From positions 1 through 64,000 of the forward strand of contig NZ_JAJADR010000010.1 in NCBI RefSeq assembly GCF_020447265.1: a stretch of DNA of 64,000 nucleotides, in the 5' to 3' direction. The DNA comes from Hymenobacter lucidus (GTDB lineage Bacteria > Bacteroidota > Bacteroidia > Cytophagales > Hymenobacteraceae). The position numbers and the translations under genes are program-made. The notes under the pieces are model-generated. The model was given only the letters and a program-made list of their open reading frames with translations. It searched no databases and was not told the origin of the DNA. Below, piece after piece: positions 7,501-15,562 of this stretch (positions within the stretch are counted from its first letter, which is position 1; each line of letters begins with the position of its first letter).

Positions 7501-9018
7501 GAAGTGCGCCTGCGCCCGGTGCTGATGACGGCCACTGTGGCCTCGCTGGGCTTTTTGCCCATGGCCCTGAGTACCTCTGCGGGCTCGGAAGTGCAGCGGC
7601 CGCTGGCCACGGTGGTGATTGGCGGCCTGCTTACGGCCACCCTGCTCACGCTGCTGGTGCTTCCTGTGCTCTACGCGCTGGCAGAACGCAAGGCGGATAT
7701 ACCAGAAGCTCCGGACGAGGCACCTGATAAGGGCACCGCGCGTACGCTGCACAAAACCCTGGGCAGCCTAGCTCTGCTGCTCGGCCTGCTGCCCGTAGCC
7801 AGTCAAGCCCAACAGGCTCCGATTTCAGCCACGCAGGCCGTCACCCAGGCGTTGCAGACCAACGGAACCGTGACAGCCGCGCGCGGCGCGCTAGAAGCCC
7901 AGCAGGCCGTACGCCGCGGGGCTGTCGACGTGCTCGGGCGCACCACCATCCAGGGCACCTACGGCCAGTTTAACTCCTACCGCAAGGACAATCAACTCAG
8001 CATCACCCAGCCCCTGAGTCTGCCCGGCGTGTACCGCAGCCAGGCCCGTTTGGCCGATGCGCAGGTGACGACCCGCGAACTGGAATTGGCCCAGGTGCAG
8101 GCGGAGCTGCGGCGGCAGGTGCGCCTGAGCTACGAGCAGGCCCTGCACGCCCGCCACCGCCTGCGGGTGCTGCGTGGGCAGGACAGCATTTACTCCGAGT
8201 TTCTGCGGGCGGCCAACCTGCGCTTTAAAACTGGCGAAGTGGCCCGCCTCGAACCCGCCACCGCGCTGGTGCAGCAGGGTGAGACCCAGGCCCAGCTGCG
8301 GCAGGCCCGCACCGACTACGCCGTGGCCCAGCGCCAGCTGCAGGCTCTGTTGCAGCAGCCTACTGCCATTAACCTGGCCGACAGTGTGCTGCGCCCCCTG
8401 ACAATTGCTACTGCCCCGGTGGCCGGTACCGATACCGCCCTGCTGGCCCAAAACGCCCAGGCGCGGGTACTGCAGCAGCAGGTGCTGGAGCAGCAGGCCA
8501 CCACCCGCGCCGTGCAGGCCCAGGGGCTGCCCAACTTCACGCTTGGCTACTTCAACCAAAGCCTGATTGGCCCCCAGACCGTGGGCGGGGTGGGCGGGCC
8601 GGAGCGCTACTACAGCGGCGGTGACCGGTTCCAGGGCGTGACGGCCGGTGTGGCCCTGCCGCTGCTGCGCGGGCCGCAAAAAGCCCGGGTACAGGCTGCC
8701 CACTCGCAGGAAAAGATAGCCCAGACCCAGGCCCAGCGCTACCAGGCCGAATTAGCCGCTCGCGTGGACGAGTTGCAGGCCCGCCGGCAGGAGCTGGTGG
8801 AGCGGGTACAGTTCTACGAGCAGACCGGCCTGCCCCAGGCCACCGTTATCGTGCGCCTGAGTACTCGCGCTTTCAAAGCCGGCGAGATGGGCTACTCCGA
8901 GTACCTGCTCAACCTGGACCGGGCCCTGCAACTGCGCACCGCCCACCTCGACGCCCTGCTGGCGCATAATCAAACTATCATCGAACTCGACTACCTGCTC
9001 GGCACCGCCGCGCAGTAG
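4555..9018 (+). CDS. cusA: CusA/CzcA-type RND metal exporter fused to a CusC/TolC channel
   Basis: This proton-driven heavy-metal exporter (HME-RND) is fused to its own outer-membrane channel. Residues 1-1045 form the RND pump: an N-terminal FSIHNKLIIGLL membrane helix, periplasmic porter domains, and the signature DFGLVVDGAV (about residues 410-419). The two Asp of that signature are needed for proton and cation transport in CzcA. Residues ~1066-1487 are an OEP (TolC/CusC) domain with two Gln/Ala/Leu-rich coiled-coil repeats, preceded by a signal-peptide-like segment LALLLGLLPVASQAQQ. Fused proteins of ~1450 residues are typical of Bacteroidota. The start is either GTG 4555 or ATG 4582; homologs usually begin MFDR..HFSIHNK, which favours 4582. 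The cusB-like gene follows after 24 bp. Cu/Ag versus Co/Zn/Cd specificity cannot be settled from the sequence. Confidence 0.93.
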   Translation: MLDLTPLQRMFDRLIHFSIHNKLIIGLLTLALVAWGSYSLKHLPIDAVPDITTNQVVVYTVAPSLAASDIERLVSFPVEQSVATIPDLEEVRSFSRFGLSVVTIVFKDNIDIYWGRQQIAERLQEAQEQIPPGVGRPTLAPVSTGLGEIYQYVLRPAPGYEKQYDARELRTMQDWIVRRQLLGTPGVADVSSFGGLLKQYEIALDPARLRSLGVTVDEVYQAVSRNNQNTGGAYLDVNPQSYFIRTEGLAATPADLGNIVVRRTDAGLPVLVRDVAQVQFGSAVRYGAMTRNGAGEVTGGVVLMLKGANANEVIQAVKTRMATVQKSLPKGVIVDVYLDRSELVGRAIGTVTKNLAEGALIVILVLVLFLGNWRAGLVVASVIPLAMLFAISLMRVFGVSGNLLSLGAIDFGLVVDGAVIIVEAIVHRLHGGQLAATARLNQEQMNAETYTAASKIRSSAAFGEIIILIVYLPLLALVGTEGKMFRPMAQTVAFAILGAFILSLTYVPMMSALALSRNTQPKENFSDRMMAFFTRLYEPLLLWALRAKALVLGTAVALLVGAVLLFRTLGGEFIPTLAEGDFAAEMRTLVGSSLGYTADKTQQAERILLQQFPEVKEVVAKVGSAEIPTDPMPVEAADLMVVLEKDQSKWTSAKTQEELAEKMTEAVSVIPGVTFSFQQPIQMRFNELSTGAKQDVVMKIFGEDLQQLSRYARQAAALARKVPGAVDIYAEEVTGLPQIVVTLDRNRLAQFGLNVEDVNHTVQTAFAGQTAGQVFEQERRFDVVLRLRADLRQDINSVKQLFIAAPGGAQVPLEQVATVALVDGPNQIQRDDAKRRISVAFNVRGRDVESVVQDLQTRVDHDLKLAPGYYATYGGQFENLRQATDRLLVAVPVALGLIFVLLFFTFRSLKQSVLIFTAIPLSAIGGVLALWLRGMPFSISAGVGFIALFGVAVLNGIVLIGYFNQLKTEGVTDLVERIRRGAEVRLRPVLMTATVASLGFLPMALSTSAGSEVQRPLATVVIGGLLTATLLTLLVLPVLYALAERKADIPEAPDEAPDKGTARTLHKTLGSLALLLGLLPVASQAQQAPISATQAVTQALQTNGTVTAARGALEAQQAVRRGAVDVLGRTTIQGTYGQFNSYRKDNQLSITQPLSLPGVYRSQARLADAQVTTRELELAQVQAELRRQVRLSYEQALHARHRLRVLRGQDSIYSEFLRAANLRFKTGEVARLEPATALVQQGETQAQLRQARTDYAVAQRQLQALLQQPTAINLADSVLRPLTIATAPVAGTDTALLAQNAQARVLQQQVLEQQATTRAVQAQGLPNFTLGYFNQSLIGPQTVGGVGGPERYYSGGDRFQGVTAGVALPLLRGPQKARVQAAHSQEKIAQTQAQRYQAELAARVDELQARRQELVERVQFYEQTGLPQATVIVRLSTRAFKAGEMGYSEYLLNLDRALQLRTAHLDALLAHNQTIIELDYLLGTAAQ

Positions 9019-9042
9019 TAGTTTCCACTTCTGACATTTCTG

Positions 9043-10227
9043 ATGCGTACTCCCTTCATTTTTCTGCTGTTAGGGCTCACTCTGGCCGGGTGTGACTCCA
9101 AACCCAAAGGAGCCACTTCGGCAGACGGCACCGAAGCTACCAGTCAATCGAACGCCGAGCTCACGGGCGAAGCTGCCGAAGCCGACCCGGAAATAGTGAC
9201 GCTCTCGCCCGCCGAGCAGCAAGCCGGCGAAATTAAAACCGGCCGTGTGCGTAGCCAACCCATGGGCACGGGCCTGGCCGTCACCGGCACGCTGGACGTG
9301 CCCCCGGAAAGCTCGGTGGCCATCACCGCTCCGCTGGGGGGCTTTGTGGAAAACACCACGCTGCTACAGGGCACCCGGGTCAGCAAGGGCCAGACGCTGG
9401 CCGTTATTCGCAACCCCGATTTCGTGCAGCTCCAGCAGGACTACCTCGAAACCCGCGCCCGCCTGGAATACGCCCGTACCGAGCTGGCCCGCCAGAAGGA
9501 GCTCTATGAGCAGGAAGTAGCTCCCCAGAAAAACTACCAGCGCGCCCTGGCCGACTACAATGCCCTGCGCGTGCAAACCAACGCCCAAGCCGCCCGGCTG
9601 CGGCTGGCGGGCCTGCCCGTGGGCGGCCGCATCGTGAGCACGGCCACGCTACGTGCCCCGCGCGCCGGCTTCGTCAAGACGGTGAACGTGACCGTGGGCC
9701 AGAGCGTGACTTCCACCGAGACCTTGTTTGAAATCGTGGACCCCGAGCACCTGCATGTGGAGCTCACAGTCTTTGAAAAGGACGTAAGCAAGCTGCAGAA
9801 GGGCCAGCTCATCCGCTTCACCCTACCCAGTGATTCGGCCAGTGGCGGCCCCGAGCGCACGGCCCAGGTGTACCTCATCGCCCAGGCCATCGGCGAAGAC
9901 CGCACGGTGCGCGTGCACGGGCACCTGGATAAAGAGAATGACCGGGCGTTGCTGCCGGGCCTCTACGTGCGGGCCCTCATCGAAACCGGCCGCGCCGATG
10001 TGACGACCCTGCCCAACGCGGCGCTGGTGCGCTTCGAGGGCCAGAGCTACGGCTTCGTGGTGGAAGCGGCAGGCCGCTACCGCATGGTAGCGCTGCCCAC
10101 CGGCCGTAGCGAAGACGGCTTCACCGAAGTCACCCTGCCCGCCGACCTGCCAGCCACGACCACCTTCGTAACCGAAGGCGCGTACTCGCTGCTGGCGAAG
10201 ATGAAGAACGCCGAGGAAGAGGAATAG
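9043..10227 (+). CDS. cusB: CusB/CzcB-type membrane-fusion lipoprotein
   Basis: This periplasmic adaptor links the RND pump to the outer-membrane channel. The protein (394 residues) has a lipobox LTLAGC with Cys16. A barrel-sandwich/lipoyl part follows (GTLDVPPESSVAITAPLGGFVENT... and RAPRAGFVKTVNVTVGQSV). It has a helical hairpin (about residues 130-190, QLQQDYLETRARLEYARTEL) and beta-barrel and membrane-proximal domains to the C-terminus. A short acidic tail (NAEEEE) ends the protein. There is no His/Met-rich N-terminal metal site like that of E. coli CusB, though the linker after the lipobox is acidic. It lies 24 bp after the fused pump gene and is surely co-transcribed. Confidence 0.92.
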   Translation: MRTPFIFLLLGLTLAGCDSKPKGATSADGTEATSQSNAELTGEAAEADPEIVTLSPAEQQAGEIKTGRVRSQPMGTGLAVTGTLDVPPESSVAITAPLGGFVENTTLLQGTRVSKGQTLAVIRNPDFVQLQQDYLETRARLEYARTELARQKELYEQEVAPQKNYQRALADYNALRVQTNAQAARLRLAGLPVGGRIVSTATLRAPRAGFVKTVNVTVGQSVTSTETLFEIVDPEHLHVELTVFEKDVSKLQKGQLIRFTLPSDSASGGPERTAQVYLIAQAIGEDRTVRVHGHLDKENDRALLPGLYVRALIETGRADVTTLPNAALVRFEGQSYGFVVEAAGRYRMVALPTGRSEDGFTEVTLPADLPATTTFVTEGAYSLLAKMKNAEEEE

Positions 10228-10256
10228 TCCTCTCTGCCCTACTGTACCGTAACGCT

Positions 10257-10589
10257 ATGCTGTCCATCCTCAAACCCCTGGCCGTGTTTTTCCTGGCGGG
10301 CCTCTGTGAAATCGGGGGCGGTTACCTGATGTGGCAGTGGCTCAAGGCTGACCGCCCGGCCTGGACGGGCCTGGTGGGAGCGCTGCTGCTCATGGTATAC
10401 GGGTGGGTGGCCACTTGGCAGCCCACCTCGTTCGGCAAAACCTACGCCGTGTACGGGGCCGTATTCATCGTCATGTCCATTGCGTGGGCCGCCTACTTCG
10501 ATGGCTTCCGGCCCGACCGGTTCGACGTCATCGGCGGGCTGGTCTGCTTCGCGGGCATCGCCATCATTCTGTTCTGGCCCCGGGGCTAG
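10257..10589 (+). CDS. YnfA family (UPF0060) small membrane protein
   Basis: This 110-residue protein has four predicted membrane helices and the YnfA hallmarks: an early GLCEIGGGYLMWQWL segment, then YAVYGAVFIVMSIAWAAYFDGFRPDRFD and a final GGLVCFAGIAIILFWPR. YnfA proteins resemble small-multidrug-resistance transporters, and the E. coli member has been linked to drug efflux; a metal role is not proven. It is placed 29 bp after cusB and just before an MFS exporter, within one resistance operon. Length is normal for the family. Confidence 0.9.
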   Translation: MLSILKPLAVFFLAGLCEIGGGYLMWQWLKADRPAWTGLVGALLLMVYGWVATWQPTSFGKTYAVYGAVFIVMSIAWAAYFDGFRPDRFDVIGGLVCFAGIAIILFWPRG

Positions 10590-10620
10590 CGCCGCCGTTT
10601 CTTCAATAGCAACTCCTCCT

Positions 10621-11901
10621 ATGGCAGTATCCGCGCTGTTCGCTCCGTTTCAAAGCCTGCACAACCCGGTTTTCGCCCGCCTCTACGCGGCCCAGACGAC
10701 TTCCCTGCTCGGCGACGCCCTGACCTGGGTGGGCTTGGCCCTGCTGGCCTTTGAGCTGGGCGGCGAGGACTCGGCCCAGATTCTGGCCTTTGCCCTGACG
10801 CTGCGGGTGACCGCCTTCGTGCTGCTCTCGCCCCTGGCCGGCGTGCTGGCTGACCGGCTCAACCGCAAGACCATCCTGGTGGTGGCTGACGTTGTGCGCA
10901 TGCTCATCATCGCCCTGCTGCCCTTCGTGACGGAGGTGTGGCAGGTGTACGTGCTCATGTTCGTGGTCAATGCCTTCACGGCCTTTTTCACGCCCACCTT
11001 TCAGGCCGTCATTCCGGCTGTGACCACCGACGAGGAATTCCCGCAGGCCATCAGCCTCTCAGGTGCCACCTACGAACTGCTGGGCGTGCTCGGGCCGGGA
11101 CTCGCGGGGGCGGTGGCCGCGTTCATGGGCGCCCGCAACATCTTTTTTCTCGACGCGGCCACGTTCCTGGTGTCGGCGGCCCTGGTGCTGACCCTGCCCG
11201 GGCGCCTGCAAAGCGCGGAAGCCGAAGCGGCGCAAAACAAACCCGGTGCCGAAGTGCCGCGCGTAACCCTGACAACGCTGCTCGAAGGCACCCGTCGCCT
11301 TTGGACCGACGGGCTGATGCGCTACGCCCTGTTACTGGAGCTGGTAGCGGCCGTCAGCGGGGCCCTGATTCTGGTGAACACCGTGGGCTATGTCAAGGGC
11401 CAACTGGGGCTCGACACCACGCATTACGGCTGGGCGATGTCGGCTTTCGGGGTGGGTGCCACGGTGGCCGCTCTGCTCACCGGAGTGCTCGACAAGCGCC
11501 TGGCCCGGCCCACCTTCGTGCTCGTCGGGGCCCTGCTCAGCACGCTGGCCGTGCTGCCGGCCAACCGCGCCGGAGTCTACCCGCTGCTGGCCCTGTGGCT
11601 ACTGGCCGGGGCGGGGCAGAACTGGGTGAACCTGACCACTCAGACCATCATCGCCGGCCAAACGCCGGAAGAATTTCAGGGCCGGGTGTACGGCGCCCAC
11701 TTCGCCTGGAGCCACCTGTGGTGGGCGTTTGCCTACCCGCTGGCGGGCTTTCTGGGCACGCGCTACGTTACTGGCTCCTTTCTGTACGGTGGCTTGGTGG
11801 CATTGCTGCTGCTGGCGGCCACCTGGCTGCTGAGCCGGGGCACCGTCCAGTCCACTCCCGCCAAGGCGCCGGTTGACTCGGGCGTTTTAAAATCCAAGTA
11901 A
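10621..11901 (+). CDS. MFS exporter (EntS/MFS_3-like)
   Basis: This 426-residue protein has about twelve membrane helices and the early MFS motif GVLADRLNRKTILVVAD (about residues 78-94), which is motif A between helices 2 and 3. It resembles the MFS_3/EntS exporters (NPVFARLYAAQTTSLLGDALTWVGLALLAFEL at the start). The substrate is unknown; in this operon a metal, metallophore or drug is possible. The ATG at 10621 is used because the upstream in-frame extension only overlaps the YnfA gene. Spacing from ynfA is 31 bp and to the next gene 30 bp, consistent with one transcript. Confidence 0.85.
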   Translation: MAVSALFAPFQSLHNPVFARLYAAQTTSLLGDALTWVGLALLAFELGGEDSAQILAFALTLRVTAFVLLSPLAGVLADRLNRKTILVVADVVRMLIIALLPFVTEVWQVYVLMFVVNAFTAFFTPTFQAVIPAVTTDEEFPQAISLSGATYELLGVLGPGLAGAVAAFMGARNIFFLDAATFLVSAALVLTLPGRLQSAEAEAAQNKPGAEVPRVTLTTLLEGTRRLWTDGLMRYALLLELVAAVSGALILVNTVGYVKGQLGLDTTHYGWAMSAFGVGATVAALLTGVLDKRLARPTFVLVGALLSTLAVLPANRAGVYPLLALWLLAGAGQNWVNLTTQTIIAGQTPEEFQGRVYGAHFAWSHLWWAFAYPLAGFLGTRYVTGSFLYGGLVALLLLAATWLLSRGTVQSTPAKAPVDSGVLKSK

Positions 11902-11931
11902 CCAGGACGTATAAACGCTACTTAGGTCTCT

Positions 11932-12546
11932 ATGCTGAACCTGCTCACCGGTGCTTTCCTGCTTAGCCTGCTGCACGCCGCCATTCCCAACCACTGGGCG
12001 CCAGTGCTGGCCGTGGCGCGGGCGGAGCGCTGGCCCTTGCGGCGGGCGGTGGGGGTGACGATGGTGGCGGGCCTGGCCCACGTACTGAGCACGGTGCTGC
12101 TGGGGTTGGCGCTGGGTCTGCTGGGCTGGCGCCTGTCGGCCCGCTTTTCGCAGTTTGCGGGGGTGGCCGCCCCGGCCCTGCTCGTGGTCATCGGGCTGCT
12201 GTACGCTTTTTCCGGGCCCGGCCACGCCCACCCCGACCCACGGCCACTGAGCCGGCGCGGCCCGCGCCCGCGGGTGGTGCTGGGCCTGGCCGCCACCATG
12301 TTCCTAGCCCCCTGCCTGGAGATTCAAACCTTCTTCCTGGCCGCCGGCACCCACGGCACGGCAACGCTGGCCCTTACCATGGCCACTTACCTGGTCGTGT
12401 CGGTGGGTGCCATGAGCGCACTGGTGGCCGCGACCTACACGGGCATCCGGCGCCTCAACCTGGCGGGCCTCGCCCACTACGAGCGCCGCTTTACCGGGGC
12501 CGTCCTCGTACTGGTGGGCCTGGCCGGCTTTTTCGTGGACTGGTAA
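11932..12546 (+). CDS. NicO/UreH-like membrane protein (putative metal exporter)
   Basis: This 204-residue protein has five to six membrane helices. The opening LLHAAIPNHWAPVLAVARAERWPLRRAVGVTMVAGLAHVLSTVLLG resembles the NicO / nickel-cobalt exporter pattern, in which a His-Ala...H.A helix is followed by an LxHxxS helix. A short His-containing loop (PGHAHPDPRPL, about residues 95-105) follows helix three, as in RcnA-type exporters. I infer metal efflux, but family membership is by pattern only, and the sequence could equally be a sulphite-exporter/UreH-like protein. It lies between an MFS exporter and a zinc/cadmium P-type ATPase. Confidence 0.6.
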   Translation: MLNLLTGAFLLSLLHAAIPNHWAPVLAVARAERWPLRRAVGVTMVAGLAHVLSTVLLGLALGLLGWRLSARFSQFAGVAAPALLVVIGLLYAFSGPGHAHPDPRPLSRRGPRPRVVLGLAATMFLAPCLEIQTFFLAAGTHGTATLALTMATYLVVSVGAMSALVAATYTGIRRLNLAGLAHYERRFTGAVLVLVGLAGFFVDW

Positions 12547-12594
12547 CCACGCCAGCCGCTGCCTCCCTCTTTCATCGCTGCAATTCTTATTCCC

Positions 12595-14784
12595 ATGCTT
12601 GACCCAACTTCCCCCAATACCGACGAAGAGCTCAACACCGCCAAGCAGGTGAAGCTCGAAAACGTGGGCGCGCTCAGCCGCGACCAGCTCACCCCCGAAG
12701 CCGCCACGGAGCCCGAGGGCCATGACGTAGCCGGCCACGACCACGCCGAGCACGACCACCCCGCGGGCAAAAAGGTCGTGGACCTGGGCGGCAAAGCGAC
12801 GACCGATGAGCATGCCGGCTACGACCACGGCTCGGATGACGACCATGACCACGGCCCGGCCGGCGACAACCCCTACCTCTGGCCCGGTGTCAGCTTCGCG
12901 CTGCTGCTGCTAGGCATTGCCCTGGATTACTACAAGGTCGGCTTTTTCACCGGCTATGTGCGCCCGGTGTGGTACGGAGTGGCGTTTCTACTGGTAGGCT
13001 GGAAAGTCATCCGCTCGGCCGTGCAGAGCATTCCCTCGGGCAACATCTTCAACGAGTTCCTGCTCATGAGCATTGCCACGCTCGGGGCGTTTGCCATCGG
13101 GGAGTACCCCGAAGGCGTGACCGTGATGCTGTTCTATACCGTGGGCGAGCTGTTTCAGGACGCGGCCGTGAACCGCGCCAAGCGCAGCATCAAGGCCCTG
13201 CTGGAGATTCAGGCCACCGAAGTCACCGTCATCCGCAACGGGCAGCCGCTGGTGCTGGACCCCAAGGAAGTGGAGGTGGGCGACGTCATCGAGGTGAAGC
13301 CCGGCGAGAAAGTGGCCCTGGATGGCACCCTGACCAAGGGCCCGGCCACCTTCAACACGGCCGCCCTCACGGGGGAGTCGGTGCCCCAAACCAAGCAGAT
13401 CGGTGAGGTGGTACTGGCGGGCATGGTCAACCTGGAAAGCCTGATTCAGGTGGGCGTCACGGCGAATTACAAAGACACCAAGCTGGCGAAGATTCTGGCC
13501 ATGGTGCAGGACGCGGTGGGCCGCAAGGCCAAAACCCAGCAGTTCATCACCAAATTTGCCAAGGTGTATACGCCCATCGTGGTGGCTTTGGCCGTGCTGC
13601 TGGTGCTGGTGCCCTACTTCGTGGTCGACGACTACGTATTCCGCACCTGGCTCTACCGGGCGCTGGTGTTCCTGGTAATTTCCTGCCCCTGCGCGCTGGT
13701 CATCAGCATTCCGCTCGGCTATTTCGGCGGCATCGGCGCGGCTTCCAAGGCCGGCATTCTGTTCAAGGGCTCCAACTTTCTGGATGTCATGCGCGAGCTC
13801 GACACGGTGGTGATGGACAAAACCGGCACCCTGACCCAGGGTATATTCGCCGTGCAGCAGGTGCAGCCCGCCGGCGGGCTGGATGCCGCGCAGCTGCTGC
13901 GGCTGGTGGGGGCGCTGGAAACCAAGTCCACGCACCCCATTGCCAAGGCTGTGGTGCTCCACGTGGGCGCCGCAGTCAACGGCGTGACGGTCGACTACGT
14001 GGAGGAAATCAGCGGGCACGGGCTGCGGGGCCAGGTCGACGGCCGCGACGTGCTGGCCGGCAACACCAAGCTGCTAACCAAGTTCAGTGTGGCCTACCCG
14101 GCCGAAGTCGACCAGATTCTGGACAGCATCGTGGTGGCCGCGGTAGATGGCAAGTACGCCGGCTACCTCACTGTGGCCGATTCTCCCAAAGAAGATGCGG
14201 CTCGCACCGTGCAGGAGCTGCGCGCCGACGGCATCACCAAAATCGTGATGCTCTCCGGCGACAAGGACAGCATCACCCAGCGCGTGGCCAAGGAACTGGG
14301 CATCGATGAGGCCCACGGCGGGCTGCTGCCCGAGGACAAGGCGCGCTACGTGCAGCAGTACAAGGACGCGGGCCGCAAGCTGGCCTTCGTGGGCGACGGG
14401 GTGAACGACGCCCCCGTGGTGGCCCTAGCCGACGTGGGCATCGCCATGGGCGGACTGGGCTCGGACGCCACCATCGAAACGGCCGACGTGGTGATTCAGA
14501 CCGACCATCCGAGCAAAATTGCCACCGCCCGCCGCATTGCCCGCGCCACGCACCGCGTGGTGTGGCAGAACATCTGGTTGGCCTTTATCGTCAAGGGCAT
14601 CGTACTGGCCCTCGGGGCCGGCGGGCTGGCCACCATGTGGGAGGCCGTTTTTGCCGACGTAGGGGTGGCCCTGTTGGCCATTCTCAACGCCGTGCGCATC
14701 CAGCGCATGGACTATTCCACCCCCGGCACTACGGTTGCCCCCCTGGCCCCGCCAGCCGCTCCGAAGCCGCAAAGTGCCGTTTAG
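12595..14784 (+). CDS. P1B-2 Zn2+/Cd2+/Pb2+ exporting ATPase
   Basis: This ATP-driven metal exporter (729 residues) has all core P-type motifs: phosphorylation site DKTGTLT (D408), SxHPIAKAV for nucleotide binding and the hinge GDGVNDAP (about 600-607). Metal-site motifs fit the P1B-2 class: CPC-x4-SxP at residue 364, then N-x7-K (QNIWLAFIVK) and DxG-x7-N (DVGVALLAILN) near the C-terminus. That predicts Zn/Cd/Pb, not copper. The N-terminus has no HMA CxxC domain but a His/Asp-rich stretch (about residues 42-88, with GHDHAEHDHP and DHGSDDDHDHG) that probably binds zinc. Downstream is a truncated ZIP gene. Confidence 0.93.
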   Translation: MLDPTSPNTDEELNTAKQVKLENVGALSRDQLTPEAATEPEGHDVAGHDHAEHDHPAGKKVVDLGGKATTDEHAGYDHGSDDDHDHGPAGDNPYLWPGVSFALLLLGIALDYYKVGFFTGYVRPVWYGVAFLLVGWKVIRSAVQSIPSGNIFNEFLLMSIATLGAFAIGEYPEGVTVMLFYTVGELFQDAAVNRAKRSIKALLEIQATEVTVIRNGQPLVLDPKEVEVGDVIEVKPGEKVALDGTLTKGPATFNTAALTGESVPQTKQIGEVVLAGMVNLESLIQVGVTANYKDTKLAKILAMVQDAVGRKAKTQQFITKFAKVYTPIVVALAVLLVLVPYFVVDDYVFRTWLYRALVFLVISCPCALVISIPLGYFGGIGAASKAGILFKGSNFLDVMRELDTVVMDKTGTLTQGIFAVQQVQPAGGLDAAQLLRLVGALETKSTHPIAKAVVLHVGAAVNGVTVDYVEEISGHGLRGQVDGRDVLAGNTKLLTKFSVAYPAEVDQILDSIVVAAVDGKYAGYLTVADSPKEDAARTVQELRADGITKIVMLSGDKDSITQRVAKELGIDEAHGGLLPEDKARYVQQYKDAGRKLAFVGDGVNDAPVVALADVGIAMGGLGSDATIETADVVIQTDHPSKIATARRIARATHRVVWQNIWLAFIVKGIVLALGAGGLATMWEAVFADVGVALLAILNAVRIQRMDYSTPGTTVAPLAPPAAPKPQSAV

Positions 14785-14813
14785 CAATCGGGTTCCTCAA
14801 CACGAAACTGCCC

Positions 14814-15284
14814 ATGCGCTCTCCTGTGCTCTTCTCCGTCGCGCCGGCCGGCTCGCCCGCCTGGTCGACGATACTGCACTTTTCGCTGTTGCCCGCCGCC
14901 GTTATGGTTGCGGGGGCAGCCATAGCGGTGCTTAAGCCGCCGGGGCCCAAGCTGCGCAGCGCCATTCTGCACTTTGCGGCTGGTGTGGTTTTCTCTGTGG
15001 TAGCCGTCGAGTTGCTGCCTGACATCGTGCGCCAGCACGCGCCCATTGAGGTAGGCGTGGGCTTTGCTCTGGGTGTGGCTATCATGCTGGGCCTACGGGC
15101 GCTGAGGGTCCCTAACACAAGGCGCATGACGCTGACGGGCTGCACTGCAAGTGCTAGAAGTTGGGCAGTGCGGCAGAAGAAAGGTTGGACTTACTCGGGT
15201 CGCACTGTAACAGGAACTGAACACAGCGCCAAGCGGAGCATAATGGCCGCCAACTCCCGTTTAACTTTTGTACCAAACTTTTAA
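14814..15284 (+). pseudogene. ZIP-family metal transporter, 3' truncated
   Basis: The first ~95 residues resemble the N-terminus of bacterial ZIP transporters: WSTILHFSLLPAAVMVAGAAIAVLKPP, then ILHFAAGVVFSVVAVELLPDI, then GFALGVAIMLGLRAL. The ELLP..... helix normally contributes to the metal path. Homology seems to stop around 15105. The reading frame then runs through unrelated sequence to a stop at 15282-15284 within the ~30-bp repeat (copy B, 15261-15292). A mobile-element insertion or recombination at that repeat has probably removed the remaining helices. Most family members are about 240 residues or longer, so the product is unlikely to work. Confidence 0.7.
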
Positions 15285-15292
15285 CCAAGGCC
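15261..15292 (+). repeat. Dispersed ~30-bp repeat, copy B
   Basis: The 32 bases match copy A (3557-3588) in all but two positions and have the same orientation. The copy ends a truncated ZIP gene on its left and begins a TonB-like gene fragment on its right. This is the arrangement expected for a transposon end that inserted into the ZIP region. Confidence 0.7.
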
Positions 15293-15451
15293 GCTATTGA
15301 ACTGCGCTACCTGCGCACCATCCAAATGCCGCGCCTGCCCAACGAGGCCGCCGATGCGGCCAGCCTGGAGGCCGCGCTGCGCAAGCAGCTACACGACCAG
15401 CCAGCGGCGTGCAGCCCGGAACAAAACAAGCCCGCAACCGCTGCCAGGTAG
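15293..15451 (+). pseudogene. TonB-like gene fragment (second copy)
   Basis: The fragment encodes AIELRYLRTIQMPRLPN..., then AADAASLEAALRKQLHDQPAAC. It matches the middle of the broken gene at 2982-3416 closely at the DNA level (3071 to about 3200). In this copy the segment is not frameshifted, but it has no signal peptide and ends after about 43 homologous residues, followed by nine unrelated codons and a TAG at 15449-15451. It starts immediately after the ~30-bp repeat, so its 5' half was lost at the repeat boundary. Confidence 0.65.
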
Positions 15452-15530
15452 TATTAAAGCAGTTTTTGCCAGGCCCTGGGAAAGGAAACATAAAAGCAAT
15501 GGAACTAACCGGAACCTCACACTTGTATAA

Positions 15531-15546
15531 ATGAACAACTGTTCAT
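15531..15546 (+). promoter_or_regulatory. Palindromic operator of the arsR-type gene
   Basis: ATGAACAACTGTTCAT consists of two perfect 7-bp arms (ATGAACA/TGTTCAT) around a 2-bp centre, ending 16 bases before the ATG of the ArsR-type regulator. ArsR/SmtB dimers typically bind such 12-2-12-like palindromes and autorepress. A degenerate copy is present before the next gene at 15912-15927. Confidence 0.7.
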
Positions 15547-15562
15547 AAGTTTACACCCAGTT

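Noticed and set aside
5014..8703. Several long minus-strand open frames within the CusA-CusC gene (and the same within other GC-rich genes).
   Set aside because: Shadows of the high-GC codon bias of the true plus-strand gene, rich in His/Gln/Arg and without homology.
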